In this document: positions 51,338-60,718 of the stretch, in pieces | How positions within the stretch are numbered: position 1 is the first letter of the stretch | Layout: each line of letters begins with the position of its first letter | Source of the DNA: Candidatus Gastranaerophilales bacterium | Lineage (GTDB): Bacteria > Cyanobacteriota > Vampirovibrionia > Gastranaerophilales > Gastranaerophilaceae | Direction of reading: 5' to 3' | Assembly (NCBI GenBank): GCA_900770525.1 | Contig: CAAHDT010000023.1 | Coordinates: 62,001-126,000 of the forward strand | DNA length: 64,000 bases | The notes under the pieces: generated by a model | Seen by the model: only the letters and a program-made list of their open reading frames with translations | Databases searched by the model: none | Told to the model about the DNA's origin: nothing | Translations under genes and position numbers: made by a program

Positions 51338-51370
51338 AACAAAGGCTGATACGTTGTATCAGCCTTTGTT
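51338..51370. terminator. 15-bp hairpin after the 211-aa prepilin gene
   Basis: AACAAAGGCTGATAC, loop GTT, GTATCAGCCTTTGTT: a perfect stem lying between convergent genes. The T-tract is short in both directions. Confidence 0.75.
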
Positions 51371-51397
51371 AAATTTCGATTAATCACTAATATATGA

Positions 51398-52033
51398 TTA
51401 CTTACCACCGAACAATACTGTGTTACCAGCTGTTGTCTTAGGTACGATTGTTTGATCATACATATAGATTGGATACATATCTGTAGGGTTTGATACCTTA
51501 CATTGTGTTCCTGAAGTACCAGAATCACAAGTAACCAATTTGTTAGGGTTCTTAGCACCGTTTACGTCCAAGATACCTTGACATTTGTGAGCTTCCGAAC
51601 AGTTAGCATTTCCTTCAGGGAATGACAATGTAGTACCGTCATTGAAGAAGAACGTATAGTTGGCAGTTTGTTTACCACCAAATTTAGCATTTCCAGATTC
51701 CCAACTATCATTAGCACCACAAGTACTAGCTCCTGTACCACCACAAACTCTAGCTACGTTCATTCTGTTGCTGAACAAGTTATACAATGATGCAGATGTA
51801 CCGTCAGTGTTTTTAGATAAAGTTGCTTGAGACAAATCATAGTCATCCAATGCAACGTTCAAAACTACAGCTTGTGACAATACTGACAATACTTTTTTGT
51901 AAGCTGTTCTATATTGTGCACCTTGAGTTGAGTTCAACAATGTTGGCATGGTCATAGCGGCTACAACACCGATAATACCCAAAGTAATCAATACTTCTGC
52001 CAAAGTAAACGCGTTCTTAGTTCCTTTAATCAT
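51398..52033 (-). CDS. Type IV pilin-like protein
   Basis: The 211-aa protein has a short prepilin leader (MIKGTKNA) followed by FTLAEVLITLGIIGVVAAM, the methylated, hydrophobic N-terminal helix of type IV pilins and pseudopilins. The globular part contains three Cys pairs (VCGGTGASTCGAND, NCSEAHKCQG and TCDSGTSGTQC), likely disulphides. ACGGAGG gives a strong start. It is a paralogue of the gene at 25689, but here the leader is of ordinary length, without the extra AFTLAE. It is probably processed by a prepilin peptidase and assembled in a type IV pilus or type II-like system encoded elsewhere. Confidence 0.92.
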   Translation of the reverse strand: MIKGTKNAFTLAEVLITLGIIGVVAAMTMPTLLNSTQGAQYRTAYKKVLSVLSQAVVLNVALDDYDLSQATLSKNTDGTSASLYNLFSNRMNVARVCGGTGASTCGANDSWESGNAKFGGKQTANYTFFFNDGTTLSFPEGNANCSEAHKCQGILDVNGAKNPNKLVTCDSGTSGTQCKVSNPTDMYPIYMYDQTIVPKTTAGNTVLFGGK

Positions 52034-52210
52034 TTCAAATCCTCCGTTTAATTAAATGGTTCCGATAGTAATTATAAGCTATTTGCAAAAATTTGTCAAG
52101 ATTTTCCGTATAAATGAAGTATATAATTCTTAAGAATTAGTTCTTTAATACCACCTTAAAGAAACACTATAGCTCAAAACCCTTATCAATTGTGCGTTTT
52201 ACACTTCACT

Positions 52211-52248
52211 AAAAAGCCCTCTAAACATTTTGGTTTAGAAGGCTTTTG
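52211..52248 (-). terminator. Terminator of nadC
   Basis: AAAAGCC and GGCTTTT, then after one mismatch TCTAAAC and GTTTAGA, form a stem of 14 bp with loop ATTTTG; T residues follow on the minus strand. Confidence 0.8.
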
Positions 52249-52268
52249 AAATATTTTTTAATATATAT

Positions 52269-53099
52269 CTACATATCCAGCCCTAAATCGAGAGTCGGTG
52301 CTTTCGCAACAATTGCAGAAGATGAAATTATATCAACACCGCATTCGGCAATTTTCCTTACAGTATCAAGTTTAACGTTCCCACTTGCCTCCACAATAGC
52401 CTTTTTATCAATTATTAAACATGCCTTAACCATATCATCACATGACATGTTATCAAGCATGATTATATCGGCACCAACTTGAACTGCCTCATTAACCTGC
52501 GCTAAAGTATCACACTCAACCTCAATTTTATGAGCATGGGAAATATTTTCTCTCAATTTGTTAACAGCATTCGTGATTGAGCCCGCAAACTTGATATGAT
52601 TATCCTTAATCATCGCACAATCAGAAAGATTGAACCTATGCAACGCACCACCACCAGTTTTTACGGCATATTTTTCAAACGCTCTAAAATTAGGAGTAGT
52701 CTTTCTGGTATCTACAATTTTTGCCGGCAAATCACCAATAGCTTTTTGATACTTATTTGTTTCAGTTGCAATACCACTCATTCTCTGGATATAGTTAAGC
52801 GCAACACGCTCTCCCATAAGCAAATATTTTGCAGGACCTGAAATATCTGCAATTTTATCGCCGGCTTTTATTTCATCACCGTCTTTAAAATGGAATTTAA
52901 TATTTATATCATTTGACAAAATCTTGAAAACTTTTTCAAAAACATGAGCACCGCAAAGAATTCCGTTTTCTCTGGTATCAAGCTTTCCTGATAACATGTC
53001 AGTATCATTTGCTAGGTTTTCTGTTGTAATATCACCAAACCCGATATCTTCTTTCAATGCGTTTTTAATATGTTCTTCAATATAAAAATCACTTAACAA
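52269..53099 (-). CDS. nadC: Nicotinate-nucleotide pyrophosphorylase, carboxylating (QPRTase)
   Basis: NadC converts quinolinate and PRPP to nicotinate mononucleotide in NAD synthesis. Family text: ALKEDIGFGDITTENL, GERVALNYIQRMSGIAT, DTRKTTPNFR, then HRFNLSDCAMIKDNH and a phosphate-binding VDIISSSAIV end. A TTG at 53099 has AAGGAG nine bases upstream and gives a 276-residue protein of normal length; the frame also runs back to an ATG at 53129, which would add ten residues but has no site. It overlaps nadB by 11 bases. Confidence 0.95.
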   Translation of the reverse strand: MLSDFYIEEHIKNALKEDIGFGDITTENLANDTDMLSGKLDTRENGILCGAHVFEKVFKILSNDINIKFHFKDGDEIKAGDKIADISGPAKYLLMGERVALNYIQRMSGIATETNKYQKAIGDLPAKIVDTRKTTPNFRAFEKYAVKTGGGALHRFNLSDCAMIKDNHIKFAGSITNAVNKLRENISHAHKIEVECDTLAQVNEAVQVGADIIMLDNMSCDDMVKACLIIDKKAIVEASGNVKLDTVRKIAECGVDIISSSAIVAKAPTLDLGLDM

Positions 53100-54705
53100 A
53101 ACAAAGTTCTCCTTCTTTTTTGGTAACACAACTATGAACTGACTTTTCGTCCGTTTGCAAGTAATCTGTTCTATAGTGAGCCCCTCTTGATTCTTTTCTT
53201 TCTAATGCACATTCTGCAATCAATTTTGCAACAGTCAACATATTACGGAACTCGTACTCAGCCCTGCTCAAACAACAAACTTTTCTTTGGAATTTTGAAC
53301 TCAATTCATCAAGTTTTTGAATTCCTGTTTTAAGAGATTTTTCATCTCTCAAAATTCCGACACATGTCCACATTATATCTTGAAGTTCTTTCTTCAAATC
53401 CCTAACGTCAATTTCGTCAGAGTCAATTTCTTCCGAATACTGCTCAATTGTGTGTTTAATTTTTTCATCTATTTGTTTTGGAGCATCCAATTTTTCTTTT
53501 TTCAAAAAATTTGCAGCTTCGTAAGCGCACACAACACACTCAAGCAGCGAATTACTTGCAAGCCTGTTTCCGCCATGCAACCCTGTTGAAGCGACTTCCC
53601 CTATTGCAAACAAACCGTTTATTGAAGTTTCTCCCTCAATATTGGTTTTAACACCGCCCATATAGTAGTGAGCTGCCGGCGCAACAGGAATAAAATCTTT
53701 TGTCATATCTATTCCGTTATCCAGACATTTTTTAGATATAGTCGGAAAACGTTTTTTAATTTTTGCAGAATCAATGCAAGTTGCATTCAAATAAACGCAA
53801 TCCGTATTATGGATTTTCATTTCATTAAAGTTAGCTCTTGTTACGATATCTCTTGGGGCGAGTTCTAGTCTTTCGTCATATTTTGACATAAACTGAACAC
53901 CATCTGCATCAACGAGTTTTGCGCCTTCCCCACGAACAGCTTCGGAAATTAAAAATCTGTTTTCATCACCATCAATAGCCAATGCTGTCGGGTGGAATTG
54001 AACAAATTCCATATCCTGCATAACGGCTCCGGCATTATAAGCTAGTGCAAGTCCATCTCCTGTTGCACCAATCGGGTTAGTCGTATACTTATACAATTGT
54101 CCGATACCTCCGGTTGCCAAAATTACAACCGGTGAATATATTGTTTCATATTCCTTTGTTACATCATTGAAAATCAAGACACCTTTGCATTCGGATTTTG
54201 AATTTACCAACAAATCGACAGCGACACTTTGTTCATAAACATCGATATTTTTATTTTCTGAAACTTTTTTACACAAAGCTTGCTCAATCATCCTGCCGGT
54301 TGCATCTCCTCCTGAATGAAGCACTCTGTTTACACTATGCGCCGCCTCTAAAGTGAAAGTAAGTCCACCATTTTCGTTCCTGTCAAATTCGACTCCAAAA
54401 TTCAAAAGGTCTTTAATTACCTTGTCAGAATTTTCTGAGATAAATTTAACGGTATTAAATTCACTCAAGCCGGCTCCGGCTTTTATGGTGTCACTTATGT
54501 GAGAAGAAATTGAATCTTTTTTATTTTCTTTCATTACACCAACCATGCCACCTTGTGCATAATTAGAATTACTTTCTCCAAGATTAGACTTTGTAACAAG
54601 TACAATTCCGTCAGGCAAATTTGCCTGTTGTTCTACTTTAAGAGAAGCGTAAAGTCCTGAAATTCCGCTCCCTATTATAATTGTTGAATATTTTGAATAT
54701 TTCAT
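53089..54705 (-). CDS. nadB: L-aspartate oxidase
   Basis: NadB is a flavoprotein that oxidises aspartate to iminoaspartate, the first step of de novo NAD synthesis. The 538-aa protein begins with the FAD-binding IIIGSGISGLYASL, and has SNYAQGGMVGVM, HSGGDATGR, QFHPTALAI, SEAVRGEGA, APAAHYYMGG and GGNRLASNSLLE, all typical. Its C-terminal helical domain is complete. Gene order nadB-nadC, with an 11-base overlap, matches the pathway, but nadA (quinolinate synthase) is not in the window. AGAGG precedes the ATG. Confidence 0.97.
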   Translation of the reverse strand: MKYSKYSTIIIGSGISGLYASLKVEQQANLPDGIVLVTKSNLGESNSNYAQGGMVGVMKENKKDSISSHISDTIKAGAGLSEFNTVKFISENSDKVIKDLLNFGVEFDRNENGGLTFTLEAAHSVNRVLHSGGDATGRMIEQALCKKVSENKNIDVYEQSVAVDLLVNSKSECKGVLIFNDVTKEYETIYSPVVILATGGIGQLYKYTTNPIGATGDGLALAYNAGAVMQDMEFVQFHPTALAIDGDENRFLISEAVRGEGAKLVDADGVQFMSKYDERLELAPRDIVTRANFNEMKIHNTDCVYLNATCIDSAKIKKRFPTISKKCLDNGIDMTKDFIPVAPAAHYYMGGVKTNIEGETSINGLFAIGEVASTGLHGGNRLASNSLLECVVCAYEAANFLKKEKLDAPKQIDEKIKHTIEQYSEEIDSDEIDVRDLKKELQDIMWTCVGILRDEKSLKTGIQKLDELSSKFQRKVCCLSRAEYEFRNMLTVAKLIAECALERKESRGAHYRTDYLQTDEKSVHSCVTKKEGELCFVK

Positions 54706-54896
54706 CTTAAGCCTCTGATTTACTACTGTTAATTACATATTAAACCAAAAATAAATAAAATTACCAGTAGACAAAATTAAGTTTTTATTAAGTTCAAATC
54801 TTGTGACAGATATAAATTTAGCCAGAAGGGTAATAGACTAAGTACATTGTTTTCTATTAAATTAGTAATGTCGATAAAACAAAGAGGGGGTTATAC

Positions 54897-55589
54897 ATGT
54901 TAAAAACTAAAGAAACTGCAAGCGAAAAGAAGGTTATAACTATTGCTATAATTGAAGATTTTAAACTTACGAGAGTAGGACTAAGATGTGCACTAAACGC
55001 CAATGAAGATATAAACGTTGTCGCAGAAGCAGAAGATGCAACAGAAGGTTTAAAACAAATTGAAAGATTAAAACCTGATGTTATCCTTATGGATTTAGGA
55101 CTTCCAGGAATGAACGGTATTGAAGCTACCATAAAAGTTAAAGAAATACTTCCTCAAACAAAAATCATAGCTTTAACCTCTCACGATAGAGAAGAAGAAG
55201 TTGTCGCAGCCCTAAGTTCAGGGGCAAGTGCATATTGTCTAAAAGACATTGATCCAAACAAACTTGCTGATGTTGTCAGAGATGTTGCAGAAGGTGTTTG
55301 TTGGATTGACCCAATGGTTGCTCAAATGGCATTAAATTCTTTCCCTAAAGTTGAAAATATCGGATTTCTTTCCGGAAAATCCCAATCAGAAGGTCGTGTT
55401 CCACTTACAGAAAGAGAGTTCGAAGTATTAAAACACCTTGTTAGCGGAAAAAGCAACACTGAAATAGCCAAAGAACTTATTGTAAGTGTCCATACCGCAA
55501 AAGCTCACGTTTGTTCTATTCTACAAAAAATGTGTGTAAATGATAGAGTTCAAGCCGCCGTTAAGGCAGTAAAAGAAGGTATGGTATAA
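54897..55589 (+). CDS. NarL/FixJ-family response regulator
   Basis: The 230-aa two-domain regulator has a receiver domain with IEDF, phospho-acceptor Asp in ILMDLGLPG (near residue 66) and Lys in YCLKD, and a C-terminal LuxR HTH (LTEREFEVLKHLVSGKSNTE, then VHTAKAHVCSILQKMCV). It is clearly a paralogue of the regulator at 11491. The acidic pair is E-D rather than D-D and the position after it is F; still compatible with phosphorylation. It stands alone with no kinase nearby. GAGGGGG gives a strong start. Confidence 0.93.
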   Translation: MLKTKETASEKKVITIAIIEDFKLTRVGLRCALNANEDINVVAEAEDATEGLKQIERLKPDVILMDLGLPGMNGIEATIKVKEILPQTKIIALTSHDREEEVVAALSSGASAYCLKDIDPNKLADVVRDVAEGVCWIDPMVAQMALNSFPKVENIGFLSGKSQSEGRVPLTEREFEVLKHLVSGKSNTEIAKELIVSVHTAKAHVCSILQKMCVNDRVQAAVKAVKEGMV

Positions 55590-55713
55590 ACAAGCCCGAG
55601 CTAAACAGCCTCAATTTATTCCGTCCGTACGTAAATCCGCTTAAAGATGCTAGCGTTTTTATCGGCTATAACGCATTCATTGTGGTCGCGAGTTTATCTT
55701 TTCGCAATCCTTC

Positions 55714-55742
55714 TTGACTAGAATATACGCCTTTAGTAAAAT
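55714..55742 (+). promoter_or_regulatory. Promoter of glmU
   Basis: TTGACT (55714-55719), 17 bases, TAAAAT (55737-55742). The leader would be about 30 bases. Confidence 0.55.
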
Positions 55743-55777
55743 CTGAGTATAGTTTAGATTTTATGAGAGGAGTAATT

Positions 55778-57064
55778 ATGGATATAAAATCAGTAATTCT
55801 TGCAGCCGGAAAAGGTACAAGAATGAAATCAGAAACTTCAAAAGTTTTACACGAAATATACGGCAAACCGTTACTTGGCTATGTTTTGGACGCCGTTAAA
55901 AATATCGCAAGTGAAAATTTTGTAATTGTCGGGCATCACGCAGAAGATGTTTCAACTTTTGTTGAAAAAAATTACCAAAATGCAAAAACAGTCCTTCAAA
56001 GTCCACAACTTGGAACAGGGCACGCCGTTTCTATGGTTTGTCCGAGCCTTGAAAATTATGACGGACTTGTTGTTATTCTTTGCGGAGATACCCCTCTGAT
56101 AACAGAAGATACTATCAAGAAATTTGTAGATTTTCATAAAAGCCAAAACTCTGACTTAACAGTTATGAGTACAATTTTTGAAAACCCGACAAATTACGGC
56201 AGAATTATTCGTGAACAGGATAACACACTAAAATGTATCGTTGAAGAAAAAGACGCAACTCCTGAACAAAAAGCCGTAAAAGAAGTTAATGCAGGTATTT
56301 ATTGCTTGAATTGGGGTAAAATCAAAGCTGCATTTTCTCAACTTACAAGTAATAATGCACAAGGTGAATACTATTTAACTGATATTATCGAATGGGGCAA
56401 AAAACAGAACCTTAACGTTAACGCCTATATCCTTGAAAATAAGGAAGAAATATACGGAATAAACTCACGTCTTAATCTTGCAGAAGCAACAAGTATTTTA
56501 ACTCGTAGAGTTTTGCATAATTTGATGGTTAACGGTGTTACAATTGTTGACCCTGCAAGTACTTGGATTAGTCCTGACACTGAAATCGGGCAAGATACCG
56601 TAATTTATCCGTCAACTTATATTGAAGGAAAAAATAAAATTGGTAAAAATTGTAAGATTGGGCCTTGTGCACATCTAAGAGGTGGTGTTGAAGTTTTCGA
56701 TAATGTTAAAATTGGGAATTTTGTAGAAGTTAAAAAAGCCGTAATTAAGTCTAATACTAATGTCGGACACCTTTCATATATCGGAGATAGTGAACTTGGC
56801 TCTCACGTAAATATTGGAGCAGGAACAATTACTGCAAATTATGAACCGTTAAGCAAAGTAAAAAGCAAAACAACGTTAAAAGACAATGTAAAAATCGGTT
56901 CAAATACTGTGCTTGTGGCTCCTGTCACTGTTGAAGAGGGGGCAAATATTGGAGCCGGTTCGGTTGTTACCAAAAATGTGCCGGCATGGGCTTTAGGTTT
57001 AACCCGTTCTCCGTTAAAGGTTTTTGAAAATTGGGTTAGAAATAAATTGGAACAGTTGAAATAA
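55778..57064 (+). CDS. glmU: Bifunctional GlcN-1-P acetyltransferase / GlcNAc-1-P uridyltransferase
   Basis: GlmU makes UDP-GlcNAc for peptidoglycan and lipopolysaccharide. The uridyltransferase half starts VILAAGKGTRMKSETSKVLH; LCGDTPL and VNAGIY are present. The C-terminal left-handed beta-helix (about 245-420) has hexapeptide repeats and the catalytic region NFVEVKKAVI, HLSYIGDSELG and NIGAGTITANYE. I place the start at the ATG preceded by GAGAGGAG, not five codons earlier. At 428 residues it lacks part of the usual C-terminal tail. Confidence 0.96.
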   Translation: MDIKSVILAAGKGTRMKSETSKVLHEIYGKPLLGYVLDAVKNIASENFVIVGHHAEDVSTFVEKNYQNAKTVLQSPQLGTGHAVSMVCPSLENYDGLVVILCGDTPLITEDTIKKFVDFHKSQNSDLTVMSTIFENPTNYGRIIREQDNTLKCIVEEKDATPEQKAVKEVNAGIYCLNWGKIKAAFSQLTSNNAQGEYYLTDIIEWGKKQNLNVNAYILENKEEIYGINSRLNLAEATSILTRRVLHNLMVNGVTIVDPASTWISPDTEIGQDTVIYPSTYIEGKNKIGKNCKIGPCAHLRGGVEVFDNVKIGNFVEVKKAVIKSNTNVGHLSYIGDSELGSHVNIGAGTITANYEPLSKVKSKTTLKDNVKIGSNTVLVAPVTVEEGANIGAGSVVTKNVPAWALGLTRSPLKVFENWVRNKLEQLK

Positions 57065-57071
57065 TTAAAAT

Positions 57072-57120
57072 AAAAGTGTTAAGGCATTTGAAAGACTTCA
57101 AAAACTTAACACTTTTGTTT
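57072..57120 (+). terminator. Rho-independent terminator of glmU
   Basis: AAAAGTGTTAAG and CTTAACACTTTT form a 12-bp stem; the loop contains an inner TTTGAA/TTCAAA hairpin; the T-run follows. Confidence 0.85.
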
Positions 57121-57221
57121 TTGCGTTATTAACTTTTATCACATTTTTTTTAGATATTGATAAAAGTATGTTCCTTTTTTGTATAATAATTTTGTAAAAT
57201 AGTTTTATTATAAGAGGTTTT

Positions 57222-58502
57222 ATGGAAAGATTTGTCGGAATTTTTGGGATAATATTTATATTTTTATTGGCTTACTTAATGTCAAATAACAAAAAAGCCA
57301 TTAATTATAAAACAGTCGGGATGGGTTTTTTATTACAAGTCGGATTAGCCTTGTTTGTTTTTAAGTTCCCCCTCGGACGTGCTTTATTCATGAGTATCGG
57401 GATATTTATCCAGAAAATTCTTGACTTCGCCAAAGAAGGTGGCGCTTTTGTGTTTGGTCCGCTTATCAGTAATACGAAGTTAGAAAATATTTTTGGGATG
57501 GGTTCAAATGTATTTGCACTGCAACTTATCAGTTCATTAATATTTATGATGATTATCGTAAACATTCTTTATTTCTACGGAATTATGCAGAGAATCGTTC
57601 CAATATTCGGAAAAGCAATGAACAAATTAATGAATGTAAGCGGAGCAGAAGCTCTGTCAAATGTTGCTAGTGCTTTTGTAGGTCAGATTGCCGCTCAAAT
57701 TATGATTAGACCTTACCTTGCAAAACTTACACGCTCAGAATTATTAGCCTCTATGGCAGGTAGTATGGCTTGTATTTCCGCTGCAACAATGCCTATTTAT
57801 ATAGGTATCGGAATTCCGGCTCAATATTTGCTAGCTTCTTCTATTATGGCAGCTCCGGGGGCTCTAGTTATCTCTAAAATAATGTATCCTGAAACCCATA
57901 CTCCGGAAACAAGTGAAAATTTTAAAATTACATATAGCAAAAGAAAACGTCAGTATATTAATGTTTTTGATGCAATATCAGCAGGTGCTTCAGAAGGGAT
58001 GAAGGTTGCAATAAACGTTGTTGCAATGATTTTGGCACTTGTAGCTCTTGTTGCTATGATTGACTGGTTTCTTGGCGGACTCGGAACACTTATTGTAAAA
58101 TATTTGCATATAAATTTTGCATGTTTTGACTTAACTCATCTTTCCTTAAGAATGATTTTGGGTAAAGTTTTTGCACTATTTGCTTTGTTAATGGGGGTTC
58201 CGCTTCACGAGGCTACGACTGTCGGTAGCTTGATGGGGACAAAACTTGTACTTAATGAAATGGTTGCATATGTTGATTTAACAAACTTGCCGCAAACATT
58301 GTCAGACAAAAGCTTTTTGATTACCTGTTTTGCTTTGTGCAGTTTTGGAAACTTTGGTTCAATCGCAATTCAACTCGGTGGTATCGGAGAGCTTGCTCCA
58401 AACCAACGTAAAAACTTGGCAAGATTAGGTGTTAGAGCTCTTATTGCTGGAACTTTAACCTGTTATATGTCTGCAGCAATTGTTGGAATTTTGTTTAATT
58501 AA
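57222..58502 (+). CDS. Concentrative nucleoside transporter (CNT/NupC family)
   Basis: The 426-aa inner-membrane protein has about nine to ten hydrophobic helices. Family text includes VFGPLIS...NVFALQLISSLIF, YFYGIMQRIVPIFGKAMNKL, SGAEALSNVASAFVGQIAAQ, MAGSMACISAATM and the nucleoside-binding regions SFLITCFALCSFGNFGSIAI. These carriers take up nucleosides with H+ or Na+. It is monocistronic, with a terminator before it. TAAGAGG gives a good start. Confidence 0.93.
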   Translation: MERFVGIFGIIFIFLLAYLMSNNKKAINYKTVGMGFLLQVGLALFVFKFPLGRALFMSIGIFIQKILDFAKEGGAFVFGPLISNTKLENIFGMGSNVFALQLISSLIFMMIIVNILYFYGIMQRIVPIFGKAMNKLMNVSGAEALSNVASAFVGQIAAQIMIRPYLAKLTRSELLASMAGSMACISAATMPIYIGIGIPAQYLLASSIMAAPGALVISKIMYPETHTPETSENFKITYSKRKRQYINVFDAISAGASEGMKVAINVVAMILALVALVAMIDWFLGGLGTLIVKYLHINFACFDLTHLSLRMILGKVFALFALLMGVPLHEATTVGSLMGTKLVLNEMVAYVDLTNLPQTLSDKSFLITCFALCSFGNFGSIAIQLGGIGELAPNQRKNLARLGVRALIAGTLTCYMSAAIVGILFN

Positions 58503-58626
58503 TGATATAAAAACATTGTTACGCATTTTAAAGTATTTGCAAAATTATTTTTGTAAAGTATCATATTAATAGGCAGTTTGGATGGCTGCAATTATTGTAT
58601 AGAAAAAGTTTGAGGAATATAAGAAA

Positions 58627-59625
58627 ATGAAAGAACAAAAAATAGCTGTCATTGGATGTGGAGTTTGGGGCAGAAATATTGTCCGTAATTTTTACAACTT
58701 AGGAGTTCTTGAAATCGTTTGTGATATTGATGAAGAAAACCTGAAAAAAGTTACTGAACAATATCCTGGAGTTAAAGTAACAAGAGATTTTCATGAAATT
58801 ATTAATAATCCTGAAATTACTGCTGTTGCAGTTGTTACTCCGAGCCACACTCACTACAAGATGGTTCATGCAATGCTTGATGCCGGGAAAAATGTCTATG
58901 TTGAAAAACCTATTTCAACAGTAGCACAAGAAGCTAAAGATTTAACTCAAGTAGCGCATGAAAAAGGGCTTGTTCTTATGGTAGGTCACTTGCTATTGTA
59001 TCACCCTGCTGTTAACAGATTGAAAATGTTAATCGAAGAAGGGGCACTTGGTGATATTATCTATGCGCAGAGTGATAGGCTAAATGTAAATTTCTTCAAA
59101 AATGACAGAAGCGTTATGTGGGATTTGGCTCCGCATGATGTTTCAATGATGAGTTATGTTACCGGAAAAGATCCTGTTAGGGTTATTTCTGCAGTTGGTT
59201 GTTCTTCCGAGCAAAACGATATTATGGATATAACTCATCTAACAATAGAATTTGAAGGTGGAATGGTTGGACAAATTTCTGACAGTTGGATTACTCCAAG
59301 AAAACATGTCCAATTATTGGTTAGAGGGACTAAGGCTACCGCTATTCTTGATGATACTGTCCCTGAAAACAAACTTGTAATATACGATAATTTCAAAAAA
59401 GACAATTCCCAAAATATTAATTTAGATTATTTGGAAATAGAACCGCTTAAGTTGGAATGTCAACACTTTATCAGTTGTTGCGAAAGCGGCAAGAAGGCTC
59501 GTTCTGACGGTGATAACGGGTTTATGGTTACAACTATTCTTGAGCAGGCAGAAAAAGTTATGTTAGGCGATAGAAGAAAAAATCTTGATGAAGTTAATTT
59601 TGCACTTTCAAGACTTAAAAAATAA
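58627..59625 (+). CDS. Gfo/Idh/MocA-family oxidoreductase
   Basis: The 332-aa protein has the N-terminal NAD(P)-binding Rossmann fold (IAVIGCGVWGRNIV), the EKP motif with catalytic Lys in NVYVEKPIST near residue 97, and the C-terminal sheet domain with WDLAPHDVSMM (probable catalytic His/Asp pair). It is similar in length to sugar dehydrogenases that act on nucleotide- or amino-sugars. The substrate cannot be told from sequence. The next gene starts 11 bases later and the following ones are close, suggesting one operon through nnrD. Confidence 0.9.
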   Translation: MKEQKIAVIGCGVWGRNIVRNFYNLGVLEIVCDIDEENLKKVTEQYPGVKVTRDFHEIINNPEITAVAVVTPSHTHYKMVHAMLDAGKNVYVEKPISTVAQEAKDLTQVAHEKGLVLMVGHLLLYHPAVNRLKMLIEEGALGDIIYAQSDRLNVNFFKNDRSVMWDLAPHDVSMMSYVTGKDPVRVISAVGCSSEQNDIMDITHLTIEFEGGMVGQISDSWITPRKHVQLLVRGTKATAILDDTVPENKLVIYDNFKKDNSQNINLDYLEIEPLKLECQHFISCCESGKKARSDGDNGFMVTTILEQAEKVMLGDRRKNLDEVNFALSRLKK

Positions 59626-59636
59626 GGAATATTGAG

Positions 59637-60251
59637 ATGGATATAAAAAATAACTCGGCAAATATTGTTTCAATCAGCAGAATTTTTGTGGCTTACGCTG
59701 CAATAGGTTTGTTGTTTGTTCACTCTACAAGTGCATATATTTGGGCATTTGCGTTAACTGTTATTGCTTTTGCCATGGATGGGGTGGACGGATACATTGC
59801 AAGAAAATACAACCAATCTTCTGAATTAGGTTCTGTTTTGGATATTATGGGTGACAGGATTGTTGAAGCATCATATTGGATAGTTTTTGCAGTTCTCGGG
59901 TGGATTAGTATAATTTTCCCTCTCATCTGTGTTGCAAGAGCTTTTACAACTGATAGTATTAGAAGTGTTGCATTATCCAAAGGAATGACTGCATTCGGTG
60001 ACAAGTCTATGCAAACAACCAAATGGGGAAAATTTATTTGCGCCTCTAAGTTTATGAGGATAAGTTATGCAGTAGCTAAAGTTGCAGCATTTATCTTGTT
60101 GATTGTTGCAAATATTCCAAACTTAAGTGTTGGACTTCAATATAATGTAATGCAGGTCGCAATTGTGTTGGCTTGGATTGCGATTATTTTCTGTGTTGTA
60201 AGAGCAATTCCTGTAGTCGCCGAAAGCGGTAAGTTGTTTGAAAAACAATAA
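59637..60251 (+). CDS. CDP-alcohol phosphatidyltransferase-family protein
   Basis: The 204-aa membrane enzyme carries the family motif D-G-x2-A-R-x8-G-x3-D-x3-D: DGVDGYIARKYN, then ELGSVLDIMGD (residues 48-78). About five to six hydrophobic helices are present. Members transfer a phospho-alcohol from CDP-activated donors, for example in phosphatidylglycerophosphate or inositol lipid synthesis. The first residues are SNIVSISR-like (SANIVSISRIF), as in PgsA. The exact product is not clear. AAGGA precedes the ATG. Confidence 0.9.
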   Translation: MDIKNNSANIVSISRIFVAYAAIGLLFVHSTSAYIWAFALTVIAFAMDGVDGYIARKYNQSSELGSVLDIMGDRIVEASYWIVFAVLGWISIIFPLICVARAFTTDSIRSVALSKGMTAFGDKSMQTTKWGKFICASKFMRISYAVAKVAAFILLIVANIPNLSVGLQYNVMQVAIVLAWIAIIFCVVRAIPVVAESGKLFEKQ

Positions 60252-60265
60252 TAAGGCAATATATA

Positions 60266-60718
60266 ATGACAAGTAAAATTAATATAGTTTTATATGAACC
60301 GGAAATTCCTCAAAATACCGGAAATATTGCACGTTTATGTGCTTGTACAGGCGCGAGTTTATATTTAGTAGGCAAGTTAGGTTTTTCTCTTTCAAGCAAA
60401 TATACTAAACGTGCCGGACTAGACTATTGGGATAGCGTTGATCTTCATAAAATTGACTCTATGGAGGAATTGTTTGAAGCCAATAAAGGTGCTACGTTTT
60501 ATTATCTGACAACAAAAACTAAAAGAAAATACACCGATATAAAATTTAAAGAAGGTGATTTTATTGTTTTTGGTCCTGAAACAAGAGGGTTGCCGGAAAA
60601 ATATGTAAAAGACGAGCATGCTCTCACTATTCCGATGAAAGAAGGACAGCGCAGCTTAAACCTATCCAATTCAGTGGCGATTGTAACATATGAGATTGTA
60701 CGACAAAATGGAATTTAA
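60266..60718 (+). CDS. trmL: tRNA (cytidine/uridine-34-2'-O)-methyltransferase TrmL
   Basis: A 150-aa SPOUT methyltransferase that methylates the wobble position of leucine tRNAs. Family motifs: LYEPEIPQNTGNIARLCA, GRAGLDYW-like KRAGLDYWDSV, FGPETRGLPE and the trefoil-knot text RSLNLSNSVAIV at the C terminus. Length is normal. AAGGC lies before the ATG. It overlaps the start of the next frame, so nnrD is translationally coupled. Confidence 0.95.
   Translation: MTSKINIVLYEPEIPQNTGNIARLCACTGASLYLVGKLGFSLSSKYTKRAGLDYWDSVDLHKIDSMEELFEANKGATFYYLTTKTKRKYTDIKFKEGDFIVFGPETRGLPEKYVKDEHALTIPMKEGQRSLNLSNSVAIVTYEIVRQNGI

Larger units (their letters stand above)
51074..51397. other. Intergenic region, about 320 bases, with repeat copy B and terminators
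   Basis: No gene is supported. It contains an 8-bp hairpin (51089-51108), the dispersed repeat copy B, and the terminator at 51338-51370. An 86-codon frame across the repeat is a translation of repeat sequence. Confidence 0.6.

Noticed and set aside
51112..51372. An 86-codon plus-strand frame after the metalloprotease gene
   Set aside because: It is a translation of the dispersed repeat copy B; the matching frame in copy A is interrupted.
55590..55713. GCGTT-AACGC stem after the second NarL regulator as a terminator
   Set aside because: Only five base pairs with a 12-base loop and no T-run.
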